Position numbers and translations under genes: made by a program
Shown: piece by piece, positions 1-15,560 of the stretch
Numbering within the stretch: position 1 is the first letter of the stretch
How the letters are laid out: the number at the start of each line of letters is the position of its first letter
The notes under the pieces: generated by a model
Database searches by the model: none
The model's input: only the letters and a program-made list of their open reading frames with translations
Told to the model about the DNA's origin: nothing
Source: Nemania diffusa
Taxonomy: Eukaryota > Ascomycota > Sordariomycetes > Xylariales > Xylariaceae
NCBI GenBank assembly: GCA_038501195.1
Contig: JBBPUQ010000006.1
Location: forward strand, 62,001 to 126,000
DNA length: 64,000 nt
Direction of reading: 5' to 3'

Positions 1-2843
1 TATTATAGTTAAAAAAAGCGCTTTTATTTTTAGCTATATAAATAAAACTTTTATACTTTGTAGTTATTATAAATTATATAACATTAAATATTAACAGTTT
101 TTAACTGTTAATACTGTAAGCAATAAATTTTTACAAATTTTTATTTAAGTATTAAAACTTAAAAAATTAACAAACAAATTAAATAACTATATAATAATTA
201 AAAAATTATATATAATAAGTCGAAATTTATTTTTATATTTAAAAAACATTTATATTATAAAAGCTATAAATATATTTGTATTTTATTATTTATAAAATGT
301 TATAATATTTTTTATAAATAGCGACTATAATATTTTATTTATATGTTTTAATAGTAATTTAAATAGTAACGATTTTTTTATTATTTAAAACTAAAGTTTT
401 ATTTTATTAAAATAAAATTATTTATTTATAATTTATAAACAAATAAAATTGTTATAGCTTAAATAAAAAATAAAACTTAAAAACTATATTTTGTTTTTTA
501 TTAATTATATAAAAAACAACATTTTTAATATTATTATTTATATTTATTTTATTTAAGTAAATTATTTATTAAAAAAATTAAAAAGTTTATAATATTTAAA
601 ACTAGCTCAATTATATTTAAAAGCTATAAATTACTACAAAACTAGCTAATTTATAAAATTAATAAATACTTTATATTTTAAAAACATTTTATATTTTATA
701 AAAAAAATAAACAAATTATATTGTTTATATAAAATATTTAAATAACTTTATAATATAATAATTAAAGTTAAATTTAAATTAAATTATAATAAAAGTTTTA
801 ATAAATATATTTTTTAAGTTATAGTATTAAAAAAAATACTATAAAATATTAAAGTTTTTAAAATATAATATAATATAATATTAAAATAAATTATAAACTA
901 ATACAAATTTTATAATAAATTTAAAGTTTAAAACACTTTTGTTTTAATTAAACTTTGTTTAAAAAATAAATATAAATTTTAAAAAACAATAAGCTTTATT
1001 ATAAAAAACTATTATAAACGTTTTAAAAATATATATATAAAAGCAGCAAAATTATTTAAATTAACAACTTTATTTTTATTTATTACAGCTATATATTATA
1101 TAATATAAAAAAAAATTTAAAAAATATATTATAAGTTAAATCAGTTTATATTTTTTATTAGCTTTTTTTAAATTTTTATATATAAATTTAGTTATATTAT
1201 AAATTTTAAATAAAAAAAGCAACTAAATAGCTTTTTAAAAATAAAAATAAATACTATTTATAAAATAAGCAAAAATAAAACAAAAAATCAAAATTTTAAT
1301 AAATAGCTAAAACTTAATAAGTTTAATTTTAATTTAAATAAAAAAAATAAAAACAAAAAAAAGATTATGTTATACAAATATAATTTTGTTAATTTTACGC
1401 TTTTAAAAAAAAATATAACTATATTTAATAAAATAAAAAAAAAAACAACAAAATTTAATACTTAATTAAAATTTAAAATTTTTAATATTATTAAATTAAC
1501 ATAAAAATATATTAAATTAAAAACAATTAAAATAAAAATAAATATATTAAAATATTTAATAATAGAATATTAGTTTAATATTTTAAAGTAATAAACAAAA
1601 GTTAACAAATAAATTAAAAAAAATATAAAAATAAATAAATTTAAAAAATAAATGTTTAAATTATAAAAAAATAATTTAATAAATAAAAAGTTTTAATTAA
1701 ATTAAAACTTATATAATTATTTAGTTTTTACTAATAAACTAAAGTTTAAATATAAGTTTAATTAATTATTTTTTTATTAATTAATATTAATAACAAATGT
1801 TTATATAAAATATTTAAAAATATAAATAAATAATTTAATTAATATATATTAATAACAAAAAAAAAGTTTTAATATTAAAATAAAATATATAATATATATA
1901 TTATATATTTTAAAAAATAAACTATAAATATTAATAAAAATAAATAATTTAATAAACTAAATAAATAATATTAATATATTAAACTTTTATATTAAAAAAA
2001 TATAAATAATTTATTAAGTTTTAGTTTTTTTTTATTTTATTTAATATAGTTAATTAAAGCTAATAATATATATAAATAGCTATATTTTTAAATAGCTTTT
2101 TTAAAGTTTATTATTTTTTAATATATATAATATATATATATTATATATTTTGTTTTAATATATACTGTTTAATTATTTAAATAAATAATATTAAAAAGTA
2201 TTAATATATTAAAACAAAGTATATAATATATATATATTATATACTTTAAAAAACTAACTATAGTTATAAAAATTACTTTTAAAAATTTATAACATAAAAA
2301 AATAATAAATAAATAATATAAATATATATTTAAATATAACAAACTTTGAAAAAAAGCTATATAAAAAATATATTAATTATTTTTAATATTAATATAAACT
2401 AACTATTTTAAAAAAAAAAAAAAAAACTAAACTTTAATAACTTAAGCAATTTAATTTTTAAATAGTTATATTATTTATATTGTTTTAATATAGTTATATT
2501 ATATATTTTATTTATAAAAAATTACATTTTATAAAATTTTAAAAAAATAAAAAAAAAACTAAAATTATAATATATAAATTAATATATTTTTTTATAAAAA
2601 TAATTTAAATATAATTTAAATATTTAAATTAAAAAAATAAATATAATAATATAATAAAATATATAAATTTATATTATAATATTATATTAAAAGAAAGTAA
2701 TAAAATAAATAAAATATATATATTTTTTTTATTTTTTTTATTATTTTATTATTAATAATTTATAAATATATATATATATTATTATATAAAGTTATTTATT
2801 ATATTAAAAACTTTTTATATAAAAATTTTAAAATTAAATTTAT

Positions 2844-3130
2844 TAATTTATAATTTATAATTTATAATTTATAATTTATAATTTATAATTTATAATTTAT
2901 AATTTATAATTTATAATTTATAATTTATAATTTATAATTTATAATTTATAATTTATAATTTATAATTTATAATTTATAATTTATAATTTATAATTTATAA
3001 TTTATAATTTATAATTTATAATTTATAATTTATAATTTATAATTTATAATTTATAATTTATAATTTATAATTTATAATTTATAATTTATAATTTATAATT
3101 TATAATTTATAATTTATAATTTATAATTTA
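2844..3130. repeat. 7-bp tandem array, about 41 copies
   Basis: The unit TAATTTA is repeated head to tail for about 287 bp, which gives about 41 copies. I saw no variant unit inside the array. Such uniformity contrasts with the decayed sequence around it and points to recent expansion by slippage. The unit does not resemble the common fungal telomere repeat. Confidence 0.95.
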
Positions 3131-4263
3131 TTATTTAATAATTAAATTTATTATTTAATAATATTATATAATAAAATTTTAATAATAATTTTTATTTTAA
3201 ATTAAAAATTAAAATATTAAATTTATTATTATAATATTATTAAAAAAATTTATATATTAAAAAATAAAATTTATATATTATATATTTAAATTATAAATTA
3301 TAAATTTTAAAATATAATATTATATTATTAAATTTATAATATTAATTTAATAAATTTAAAAAATATTTAATAATATTAATTAAATAAAACTTAAAAAATA
3401 TTATATATAAATAAATTTATTTAAGCTTTTAAAAATTAAATTTTATAATTTTGTTAAAAAATTATTATAATATAATAAAATATTTTAATATAATAAAATA
3501 ATAAAAAAAACATAGCTATAAAAAGTTTTATTAATTTAGTTATTATAGTTTTAAATTTTTATTTTTTATTTATTAACTAATAAAAAAATAAGTTTTTAAT
3601 ATAAAGTATAAATATAAACAATTTATAATATTTTATATTTTTAATATTAATTAATTAAATTGCTGCATATAATTTACAGTAGTTTTTTTATATTAATATT
3701 ATTTAATTATTTTTTTAAACTATTAGTTTTATTGCTTTATATTTTTAAAAATAATCGAAATAGCTATAAATAATTCTTTAAATTATATTGTATATATATT
3801 ATATATTTTATTTTAATATTTAAATAAACATACTTTTATTTTTAAAAAAAACAAATAATTAACAAATAAATTTAAAAAACTATTAAATAAAAAATTTAAC
3901 AATATAATTAATATTACAGTTATAATTTTATAACTAATTAAATAATTTATAATATATTTAATTATTGTATATAAATTAAAAACATATTAAAAAAAACTTT
4001 TATTAAATATTAATATAAAAATATACAAATTTGCAAGTTTTAATATATATTTAAATAATTTTATATTAATATTAAAAAAAGATTTAGCTAATTTATTTTA
4101 TTATTTTAACTTATAAATAAACTATATTTACTACTTTAAAATATAAAAAACTAAATTAACAAAATATATATATAAAAAAATATTTATTATTTATATTATA
4201 ATAGCATATTTTACTAGTAATAAATAAACAAATTAATAAAAAAAACTAGATTTTTAATTAAAA

Positions 4264-4465
4264 TTAATATTTTTTTTATATTTATTAGTTTTTTTATATT
4301 TATTAGCTTTTTTATATTTATTATTTTTTTTAAACTTATTATTTTTTTTAGTTTTATTATTTTTTTTAGCTTTATTATTTTTTTTAGCTAATTTATTTTT
4401 TTTTAGTTTTATTTTTTTTTTTAGCTTTATTATTTTTTTAACTTTATTTTTTTTTTTAAAATTAT
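4264..4465. repeat. Degenerate T-rich minisatellite
   Basis: Roughly 20-22 bp units made of a T run followed by AGCTTTATTA or TATTTATTAG-like segments are repeated about nine times with length variation. The copies are imperfect. This is a low-complexity array inside the AT-rich block. Confidence 0.6.
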
Positions 4466-7400
4466 TATTTTATTAAATAATAGTAATATAAATACTAGCT
4501 TATTTTATTTAGTTATAAATAATTATATTTTTTTTTTTTACGATTTATTTTAATTTTAATATATAACTTTGATTATAAATAGTTAATAAAGCTTTTTTTA
4601 AAAAAAAAAACATATATTGATTTAAAAATATAATATTTATATATTTATTATTAAATTTATTAAAATATTTAATTATATTGCTAATTAATATTAATTAATA
4701 GTTTTAATACAACTAATTTATATAAAAAGTTTAGCTTAATAAAATAAAACTAAGTTTAAACTGCTTTAATATTTAAGTTTTATATAATTATAAATTTTAA
4801 ATAGCAGTTATATATAAAAAAAGTTTATTAATTATATAAAAATAAATATATAAGTATTATAATATAGCAAACTTTTGTAAAAAATAAATTAAAAATATAA
4901 AAAAGTATATATTTAATAAAAATTTCGAACTAGCTTAAAAAAAAACTAAAATAAAATATAATTTTTATATTAAAAAAAACTACTAGTTTTAGCTTTATTT
5001 TTAGTTTTTTATTTAGTAATTTTATATTTAGTTTAGTTTTAAAAATAAAGTTAATTTTAAATAATTTTAATATTATAAAAATATATTAAAAGTAGAAAAT
5101 AAAACTAAATATACTGTAAAAAAGATTTTAATTTTTTTTATTAATTAGTTTAAACTTATTTATTTATTAATAGTTTAATAGCTTTTATAATTATTAAAAT
5201 TAAATATTAACAAGTTTATTTATTATTTTATAAAAGCTAAATTAACGCTAAAAATAAGTTTTTATAAAAAATAGTTTATAAAATATAAAAATAATAAGTA
5301 GTTTTTTAAATAATGTTTTAATATTAGCTAAACTATTTTTAGTTTAATATTTAATATTAAATTTATAATAAAAAAGCTATAAAAAGTTTTTAATAACTTT
5401 TTTAATTTTTTTTTTTAAATTTAAACTAAAAGTTTATTAATTATAAATTAAAACTTTTAATATAATTAAATTAGAATTTAAATTAATATTAATTAAAAAA
5501 GCTTAAAAAATAGCTTTTTAGTTTATTTGTAACAATAAAGTTTTTTATTAAAATATAGCGTATATAAGTTTATAATAAAATAAAAAATAATAATAAACTA
5601 GGTTTAACTAATATAAAAAAGCATATAAAATTCAAAAAATAAACTATATAATTTAAGTTAATTATTTTAAAAAATATTTAATATTTTATTAAATAGTAAA
5701 AAATTTATAAAAGTTTATAAAATATTAACTATTAGTTTAAATTAAATATTAATATGTTTAATATATTAAAAAGTTTAATATATAAAACTAAATAATATAG
5801 CTATTTATAATTTATAAAAAAAAAAATATAATATAAAACTATAAAAATATTAAGCAATAATTTTAACTAATATATATAAAATTATAAAACATTTTATAAC
5901 TAATATATTAAAAAAATATAATATTTTAAATAATATTAGTACAAAGTAAAAATAATGCAATATTTAACAAAAAAAATATAAAATTAAATAAAAAACAAGT
6001 ATATAAATATATATAATATTTGTTTTAAATATTTATAGCTATAATATATATTAAATATATAATTTTTTAAAGCAAATAATAATACTAATATAATATTTAA
6101 ATAAATAAGTTAATTTTATATATAGTTAAAAATAATTTAAACTTATAAATTATATTAATTAATAAATAAATATATAAAAAAACAAAAATAATATATTATT
6201 AAAATAAAGTTATAAATATTATTGTAAATTTATTTAAATAAATAAATAAGTTTAAAATTAGTTAATATAATATATTGTTATTAATATATTTTATAAAAAA
6301 AAGCAGTAATTAAATAATTAATAATAAAATACTAAAAAAAAAAGTATTAGTATATTTATATTAAAATAAAACAAATTGCAATAAAGAAAAGCAGCAATTA
6401 TAGCTAATATTTAAAAAAAACAAAAGTATTAAAAAATAACAAAAAAGTTTTGTATATATTTATAATTTAAAAAAAAAAAAAAAAAAATAAACAAAGTAAT
6501 AACAAAACTAAATAAAATATTTTTATATAAATTAATTTAAAAAAAGTTTTAAACTATTAAATAAATATAATATATATTAATAACTAATTATTTTAATATA
6601 TAAATTATATAAATATTAGTTTATATATTAAAACAAATTATATAATATTTATTTATATATATTATATACTTTAAAAAAAAAGTTATAGCTATTTTAGCTA
6701 TTTTTATAAATATAAAAATATAATAATAAAAATTATAACTAAATAATAATATATTTTAAATATAAAAAATTTTTTAAAAAATAGCTATTAAATATATATT
6801 TATATAATAAAAGTATTATTTTTAATTAAAAAACTTAAATAAAATAAAAATTAATTAAGCTTTAATAATTTAATTAATTTATTTTTTATAATGTTATATT
6901 GCTTTAATAGTTTTAATATAATTTATATTTTATTAAATTATATATAATATTAAATATTTAAATATTTATAAAATATATTAGTTTATATATATAGTTTTTA
7001 TTTTAAAACTAATAATTATTAAATATTTAAATAAATATATTTAAAAATTAAATAAAAATAATAAATAATATTGTTATAACAATATAAAATATAGCTATAA
7101 TATATTAAATAAATTTATTATTAATAATTAAAAAACTTTTAAATATATTAAATTATTATAAAAATATAAATAATAAAAAAGCTATTAAAATATAATATAA
7201 TAAAATTAATAAAATAAATATAATTTTTTTTAATTTAATTAAATAAAATAATAAATAAGTTTTAAAATATAAACTAAATTAAAATAATTTAAATTAAGTT
7301 AAAAAAAAAAATTTAATATAATTAGTTAAAAAAAAAATAATAATTAAAAAATAAAACATAAAAAAAAAATAACAAATTAATAAAACAAAAAAAACAAAAC

Positions 7401-10400
7401 TTAAATAAAACAAAAAAGTAAATTATAATAAAAAATATAATTAATTAAAAAACTAATATAAAATTTAAAAATATAAAAACAATATAATAAATTTAAAATT
7501 AAAAAATAAAACATTATATATATTTATAAATATAAAAATATTAATATAAAAATATTATATTATTGTTTTTTTTATTTTTATTTTAATATTTTTTTTTTTT
7601 TTTAATATTTTTTAATACTTTTAGATTTTTTTTTATATTATTTAAATATAATTATAATATTATTTTTATTATTATTAATAATTGTTTTATTAGTTATAAT
7701 AGTAATAATAATAGTAATATTATATATAATTAAAACAATATAATTATATTTTAATATTTTGTTTTTTTTAATAAATATATTAATAATTTTATTAAAATTA
7801 ATATAAATTTTATATAATATATTATAATTTATTATATTAAAAAATAAATTGTTAGTAATATTTATAAAAACATTTTTATAAAAAATGTAAAAATTGTTTT
7901 TAATTAAAATAAAAAAAATATATAGTTTTTTTAATAAAAATATAATAATTTGTTTTTTTTTTTTATATATTTATTAATTTTGTTTTTTATATTAGTTTTT
8001 TTTATTTTTAAAAAAAAAAAAATAAAATAAAATAAAAAAAAAAAAAAATTATTTAAATATATATATTATTAAAGCTACTATTAAATCTTTTTAAAATATT
8101 TATTATAAAATTTAAATATATATTTTTATTTATGTTTTTTTAATTTAAATTTATAAAAATATTAAATATATACTATTTTTATAAATTTATTTAGTTAATA
8201 AAATATATTTTAATAATAATTAAACTAGTTATTTTATTATTAATGTTTATTTTATTGTTATTAATATTTTTGTAAATATTATAAAAAATATATAAAATAT
8301 TAAAAACTATTAAATATAAAAAATTTTAATTTTTAATTTATAAATAATAAAATATAAATAAAAAATAATTTAAAACTTAGTAAATATTTTAGTTTTTAAT
8401 TATTAAAAAGTTAAAATAAACAATAATAAATATTTTTAATAATTTATTAAAAGTTTTATAATTTATAACTATATAATTTAATAAAAGCTTAAAAATATTT
8501 ATTATAGCAAATTTTTAAACTTTAAAATATTAAAATTTAAATTATAATACTTTTATATAAACTTTTAAAAATATTAAGTTTATAAATAATAATTAAATAT
8601 TATATATATTTAAAATATTAATTAAAATTTAAAAAATTATAATTTAAAAAGCTATATAGCTTTTATTAAAAAAATATATAAAAAAAGTTAGATTTTTTTT
8701 AATAAACGATTTATTAAAAAAAAATATAAAATTTTAAATAAATTAAGTTATATTTTTAAATAAAAGTTTTATAACTTTAAATAATTAAAACTATAAAATT
8801 ATTAAATATTAATATAAAATAGTTATTTTGTTATAGATTTTTTTTTATATTAAAAAATAGATATTATATAATATATAAATATTTTATATTAATTATAATT
8901 TTTTTAATAGTTCTTTTTTGTTTTTTTTTTTATTTATTTTGTTATTTTTAACTGTTTTTTTTTTTAATAAAAATATTAATATTACTAACTTTTAAACAAA
9001 CTAAATAAAAGTTTTTATTATTATTACTATTATTAATAATACTTTTATTAATAATTATATTGTAAATATTAATAATAGTTTTAAAAATTATATTATAAAA
9101 CTTTTTTTTTTTTATAATATTAAAAATATAAATATTTTATAATATATTAATAATAAACTTAGTTATTTAATTTAATAATTAAAAAATAAACAATATTTAT
9201 TATAATAATATAAATATTTTTTATTTATTAATTTTATTTAAATAGTTTAAAATTAAAATAATATAAAATAATTATTTAATAATAAACTTTTGTTTAATTA
9301 TATTTTTTTTTTTTTTATTTTATGTTTTAATTATTAATTTATTAAATTGTTTCAATTAAAATATTATAGTATTGTTTAAAAAAATAAGCAATTTTTATAA
9401 GTTTAAAAAAAAAATTTTTAACTAAAGTTTTATAATTTTTATTTTTTTTAGTTTAATAAAATTTATTAAAACTACAAGCTATAAAAATAAATTTAATATT
9501 TAATATTTTTTAAAATTTATTATTAAATTTTATAACAGCTTTATAATTTAAATATTTTTTTTAAAACTTTTTTATTATTTTTAAAGTTATATTATTTTTT
9601 ATATTTAAATTTATAATATTAATCTATTTTAAAAACTTAAAAAAACTATTTAAAATTAAAATTACTAATTTAATAAATGTTTTGTTTTTTTTAGTTTAAT
9701 TTATATTTATACAATTTTTAATTTATTAATTTTAAAATAATCTTTTAATAATATAATATATATTTTTGTTTTTATTTTTAAACTTTTATTATAAAAGCTT
9801 TTTTTTTATAAAAAAAAATAAATAACAAAAATTATTAAATATAAATAATAAATAAAAATAAATAATATAATAAATTATAATATTTTAATTTTTTGCTTTT
9901 TTAAAAAAATAAAATAATATATTAAATAAAATAAACAAATTAATAAAAAAAAAGCGTTAAATTTTAATATTTAAATTATTTTATAAAACTTTTAAAATTT
10001 TTTTAAATAAATTAGTTTTAATAACATTATTATTATTATTAAAGTTTTTTATATTTTTTATTTAGTTATTAATTAGTTTTTTTAAACTTAAAACAGTTTA
10101 AAATTATATTATAGTTTTTTTATTATATATTTTTTTTAATAAGTTTTAATATAGCTTTTAAAACAGCTTGTTATTAATAATATTTAAAAAATTAATAATA
10201 TAAACAATTAACTAAATTAATTTATATTAAATAAACTTATTTTTAAAAATAAATAAAAATAAAATAGTTTTTATAATTTAAATAATAAAATAATTATTAA
10301 AAATTTTAAATATAATACTAATATTAATATTTGTTTTATTTAATAAATTATTATTTTTATTGTTAATATAGCGTAAAAAAAAACCAATAAAATAAATAGT

Positions 10401-10734
10401 TTTGTTATTAATATTTTCACTTTTTTTAATAAATATAATTTAAAAAATATAATATATAAATTTAATGTTAAATTTAGTTTTATTAAAATTGTTAATTAAA
10501 GTTATATTTATAGCAATAATAGCTTATTTTTTATTTAAATATATAAGTTTATAATAGTAAATTTTATAAATTTTATATAATATAACAGCTAGCTTTTAAT
10601 ATATTACTGTTGTTTTTTAAATATTATAAAATATAATATATATTTGTTTTTGCAATTAATTATTAGAAGTTTTTTTTAAAATATTAATATTAAACAACAA
10701 AGTTTGTAATATTTTCAAAACTTTTAAAACAATA

Positions 10735-11905
10735 TTTAATATTTTTAATATTTAAAACAACTTTAAAAAAACTTTAATAAATATAGCTATTAATTATTAA
10801 TATATTTAATATATTAATTAAAATAGCTAAAATTTATTATTAAATATATTTAATATATAAATTTTATATTTTATAGCTTTTACAATTAAATTGATATATA
10901 AACTTAAAAATTATAAATATTATATAATTAATAAATATATATTTGCTTTTTATATAAATATAAAAAACTTGTTTATATTATAAAAGTTATTTTATTTAAT
11001 TAAAACAATAAAATAATTACTAAAATATAATTTAAGTTTATATATATATAATATATATAAATAATTAATTAATATAAAATATTTTATAATTAAATATTAT
11101 TTAATATAACTATTAAATTAATATATTTATATTTTATTGCTATATTAACTATTTTTAAAAAAATAATTTAATATAAACTAAAATAAAAAAAAACTAAATT
11201 AAATTAAAACAAGTTTAAAAAAAAAAGCTTAATATAAATTTTAAACAATAAATAATTTTTAAAATATAATTTAAATTAAATTAATTTTAAATAAATTTAA
11301 ATAAAAAGTTAATATATTAAAAAACTATATATATAATATTATATAATATATTTAAATATTATAATTTAATAAAACATTAAATTTTAAAAATTAAAATAAA
11401 AAAATAATAATATAAATTTATAGCTTTAATATAATTATAATATAATTTGTTTATTTTATATTTATATAAATAATTAAGTAAAAATTATATAATTTATTAA
11501 TATATACTTGTTTTAAATATAATTGTTTAATATTTAAAACATTTTAAAAAATTTCAAAAAAACTTTAATAAACAAACTAATTAACTATTTAATATATCAA
11601 CTAAAATAGCTATAACTTATAATTAAATATTTATAATATATAAATTTTATATTTTATAGCTTTTTTAATAAAATTAAAAAGTAAGTTTTAATATTTTAAA
11701 TAAATATTATATAATTAATTAATATATACTTGCTTTTAATATAAATAATACAACATTTAAAATATTTAAAATAATTTTAAAAAAACTTTAATAAATAAAT
11801 TTATTTACTAGCTATATAATATATTAACTAAAATAGCTAAAACATATTATTTATTATATTTAATATATAAATTTTATATTTTATAGCTTTTATAATTAAA
11901 TCAAA
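10735..11905 (+). repeat. Three decayed copies of a ~170-bp repeat
   Basis: Copies lie at about 10735-10900, 11525-11680 and 11755-11905. Each runs from a segment like AACTTTAATAAA, through an 'actaaaatagct' block, to a shared end containing TTTTATATTTTATAGCTTTT (ends near 10881, 11662 and 11890). They share orientation and differ mainly by C/T and G/A changes and small indels. They look like RIP-degraded copies of one transposable element; no coding content survives. Confidence 0.65.
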
Positions 11906-13288
11906 ATATAAATTTAATTATATTAACTACTATATAATAAATTATAATTAATATAACTATAAAAAAACTTTTTTATATTTTATAAATTAATAAATTTAAT
12001 TAATAAGTTTTAAAAAAAAAATATAATATAATAAATAATAAAAAAAAACTAAATTAAAATAATATAAATTTTAAAAAAATAGCTTAATATAAATTTTAAA
12101 TATAAATAAATTTAGAAAAAAAAGCTTAATATTTATAAAAATAAAAAATTTAGTTTAAAACAATTTAAGTTAAAGTTAAAAAAAACTGTTTAATATAATA
12201 ATTAAAAGTTTAAAATAGCAATATTAACTAAAAAACAATTTTAAATAAGTTTAAAAATAAAAATTTAACAAAAAGCTTTAGTTATAACAAATAAAATAGT
12301 TAATAAAAAAACTAATATAAATTTAAAAAAATAAAAACAAAAGCAATATAATTAATTTAAACTTATAAAATAAAACATAAAACAAGTTTAAAAACATAAA
12401 AATAAAAATATAAAAATTAAATTTAAAGATATAAAAATAAAAACATAAAAATATTTGCTAGTTAATAATATTTTAATTAATAAAACTTTAGTTTTATTAT
12501 AAAAAAAATATTAAATTAATTAAAAATAATTTAAATAAATAATAAAAAATCTTTATATATTTTTATTTTAAAAGAAATTTTTTTTTTTATAAAATATTAA
12601 TAATAATTTAGCTATTTTATAAATATATTAATATATATATATAGCAAAAAATAAAATATATAATAAAAAAAAACTTAAAAAATAAAATATTTAAAAAAAT
12701 AAACAAGCATTGTTAATAAAAAAAAATATAAAAAAAAAAAAGTAAATATTTTTTAAAAAAAAAGTTATAAAAAATATAAAAATATAAAAAAATAAAATAA
12801 AAAAATAAATAAATATAAAATATTTTATTTTTTAATTTTTTAATTAAAGTTAAAAATATTTAAATATTAAAATAATTATATATTAAATATTTTATTTTTT
12901 AATAAATTATTTAAATAATAAAATAATTATATATTAAATATTTTATTTTTAATATATATAATTAAATATAAAAAAATAAAAAATAATAATAAATAATAGT
13001 TATTAATAATTAATTAATTATTAATTATTTATATTATAAATTTATAATATATTTTAAAAAAAATTAATAATTTATTTAATTAAATATAAAAACTATTATA
13101 ATTAAAAATTTATATATATATAATAAATTTAATATATATAAATAAATAAATTTATAATTATTAATTATTTAATAATATATTAATTTATTATTATAAATAT
13201 ATAATTATATTATTAAATAATAATTAGTTTATATATTAAATTTATTATTTAATATTTAATTAAATAAGTAATAAAAAAAAAAAAAAAA

Positions 13289-13500
13289 TATAATATTAAA
13301 TTTAATATTTTTATTAAATATATAATAAAAAAATAAAAAAATATAAAAAATATAATATTAAATTTAATATTTTTATTAAATATATATTAAAAAAATAAAA
13401 AAATATAAAAAATATAATATTAAATTTAATATTTTTATTAAATATATAATAAAAAAATAAAAAAATATAAAAAATATAATATAATATTTAATGTTTTAAT
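13289..13500 (+). repeat. 62-bp tandem repeat, three full copies plus a partial
   Basis: The same sequence restarts at 13289, 13351, 13413 and 13475, an exact period of 62 bp. Each unit holds a palindromic AATATTAAATTTAATATT core followed by A-rich runs. The fourth copy diverges after about 15 bp into a sequence that recurs near 16200-16340. Confidence 0.85.
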
Positions 13501-13944
13501 TAAATATATATAATTAATATAAAAAAAATAAAATAAAATTTTAATTAAATTAAATAAATATTTAAAATTAACTTTAATTTATAACTTATTATAATATATA
13601 TATATATATAAATATATATATAAAGTAATTTTTATTAAAAATTTTAATTAAATTATTTGTATAATAATAATTTAATAATATAAATATATTAAAACTAAAT
13701 ATTTAAAACATTAAAATAATTTAAAGTTTTTTAAATAAATAAAATAAATAAAAAGTTTTATAATATAATATAAAAAAGCAAATTTATTTATATAATTATA
13801 ATTTAAATAAAATATAAATTAAAAATTTTTAAAAATTATAAAATTAATTATAATATAAAAAATAAATTTTTTTTAATTAAATTATATAATTTAAATAAAT
13901 AAAAAAAACTAATTTAATTAATATAAATAATTATATAAAATAAA

Positions 13945-15560
13945 TTAAAAATTGTTTTTTTTATTAAAATAAAATAAAATTTTAAAAAATATTAATATAT
14001 ATTAATTTATAAATAAATTTAATATTTTAAATTTTTTAATTAAATTTTATATTAATAAAAAAAAAAAAAAATTTAATAATATAAATAATTAAAAAAAATT
14101 TTAAAAATTATGTTATATATATTAAAATTTAAAAAAAAAAAAAAAAAATAAATCGAATTTATAAACAAATTAAATAAATAAAATATTAAATAATAATAGT
14201 TATAATAATATATTATTTTAAAATTTATTAAAATAAAATTTAAATAAAATTTATTAAAATAAAATTTAAACAAAATTATTAATAGTTTTGTTTTAATTAA
14301 TTTTAAAAAATTAAAAATTTATTTATTTAAATTAAATTATTTAAAAAAATAAAAATAAAACTTTATAAATTTTTAAAATAAACAAAAATAAAAAGTAATA
14401 ATAAATTTATTAATAAATAATATAATAAATTATATATAATTTTTAATTATAATTAAATATAAAAAAATTAATATATATAAAAAAAAAAAAAAAAAAAATA
14501 TAAAAATAATAAATATATTTAATATTTTTAATAAAAAATATATAATAAATAATATATTTTTTAATATTTTATAAAAATAATAACAAATATATTAGTTTTA
14601 AAATATATTTAAAATATAAAAAATATTATTAAATTAAAAAAAAAAAAAAGTTATTTTTATTTTAATTAAATTATAAAAAAATAAATTAAAATTTTTTTTA
14701 ATATTTTATAAAAATATTAAAAAATATATTAGTTTTAAAATAAATTTAATTCATAAAAAATATTATAATAATTATAACTATAAAAATATTATTAAATTAA
14801 AAAAAAAAAAATTATTTTTGTTTTAATTAAATTATAAAAAAATAAATTAAATAATTTTTTAATATTTTATTAAAATATTAAAAAATATATTAATTTTAAA
14901 ATAAATTTAATTTATAAAAAACATTATAATAATTATAATTTTAAAAATATTATTAAATTAAAAATTTTTTAAAATTATAAAATTAATTATAATATAAAAA
15001 ATTAATATTTTTTTAATTAAATTATATAATTTAAACAAATAAAAAAAAACTAATTTAAATAATATAAATAATTATATAAAATAAATTAAAAATTATTGTT
15101 AATATTAAAATAAAATAAAATTTTAAAAAATATTAATATATATTAATTTATAAATTAATTTAATATTTTAAATTTTTAAATTAATAAATTAAACTTTATA
15201 TTAATAAAAAAAATAAAAAATAAAAAAAATAATATAAATAATTAAAAAAACTTTTAAAAAATTATATTATATATATTAAAATTTTTAAAAAAATAAAATT
15301 AATTAAATTAAATTTATAAATAAATTAAATAAATAAAATTAATAAATTATAATAATTATAATAATATATTATTTTAATATTTATTAAAATAAAATTTAAA
15401 TAAAATTATTTATAATTTTATTTAAATTAGTTTTAATAAAATTAAAAGTTTATTTATTTAAATTAAATTATTTAAAAAAATAAAAATAAAACTTTATAAA
15501 TTTTTAAAATAAATAAAAATAAAAAGTAATAATAAAATTAATAAAAAATATAAAATAAAA
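13945..15560 (+). repeat. Segmental duplications inside the AT-rich block
   Basis: The stretch 13945-14400 is repeated in the same order and orientation at about 15080-15560. In between, a ~170-bp unit at about 14640-14800 is repeated at about 14805-14960. In addition 13475-13620 matches about 16200-16345. The pairs differ by small indels and by C/T or G/A substitutions. They are remnants of older duplicated elements. Confidence 0.6.

Noticed and set aside
2844..3130. Short regular repeats considered as CRISPR or telomere
   Set aside because: Units are contiguous without spacers, and the unit is unlike fungal telomere repeats.
14073..14273. Minus-strand ORF of 66 codons in the AT-rich block
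   Set aside because: Only Phe/Tyr/Asn/Ile/Lys; a product of base composition.
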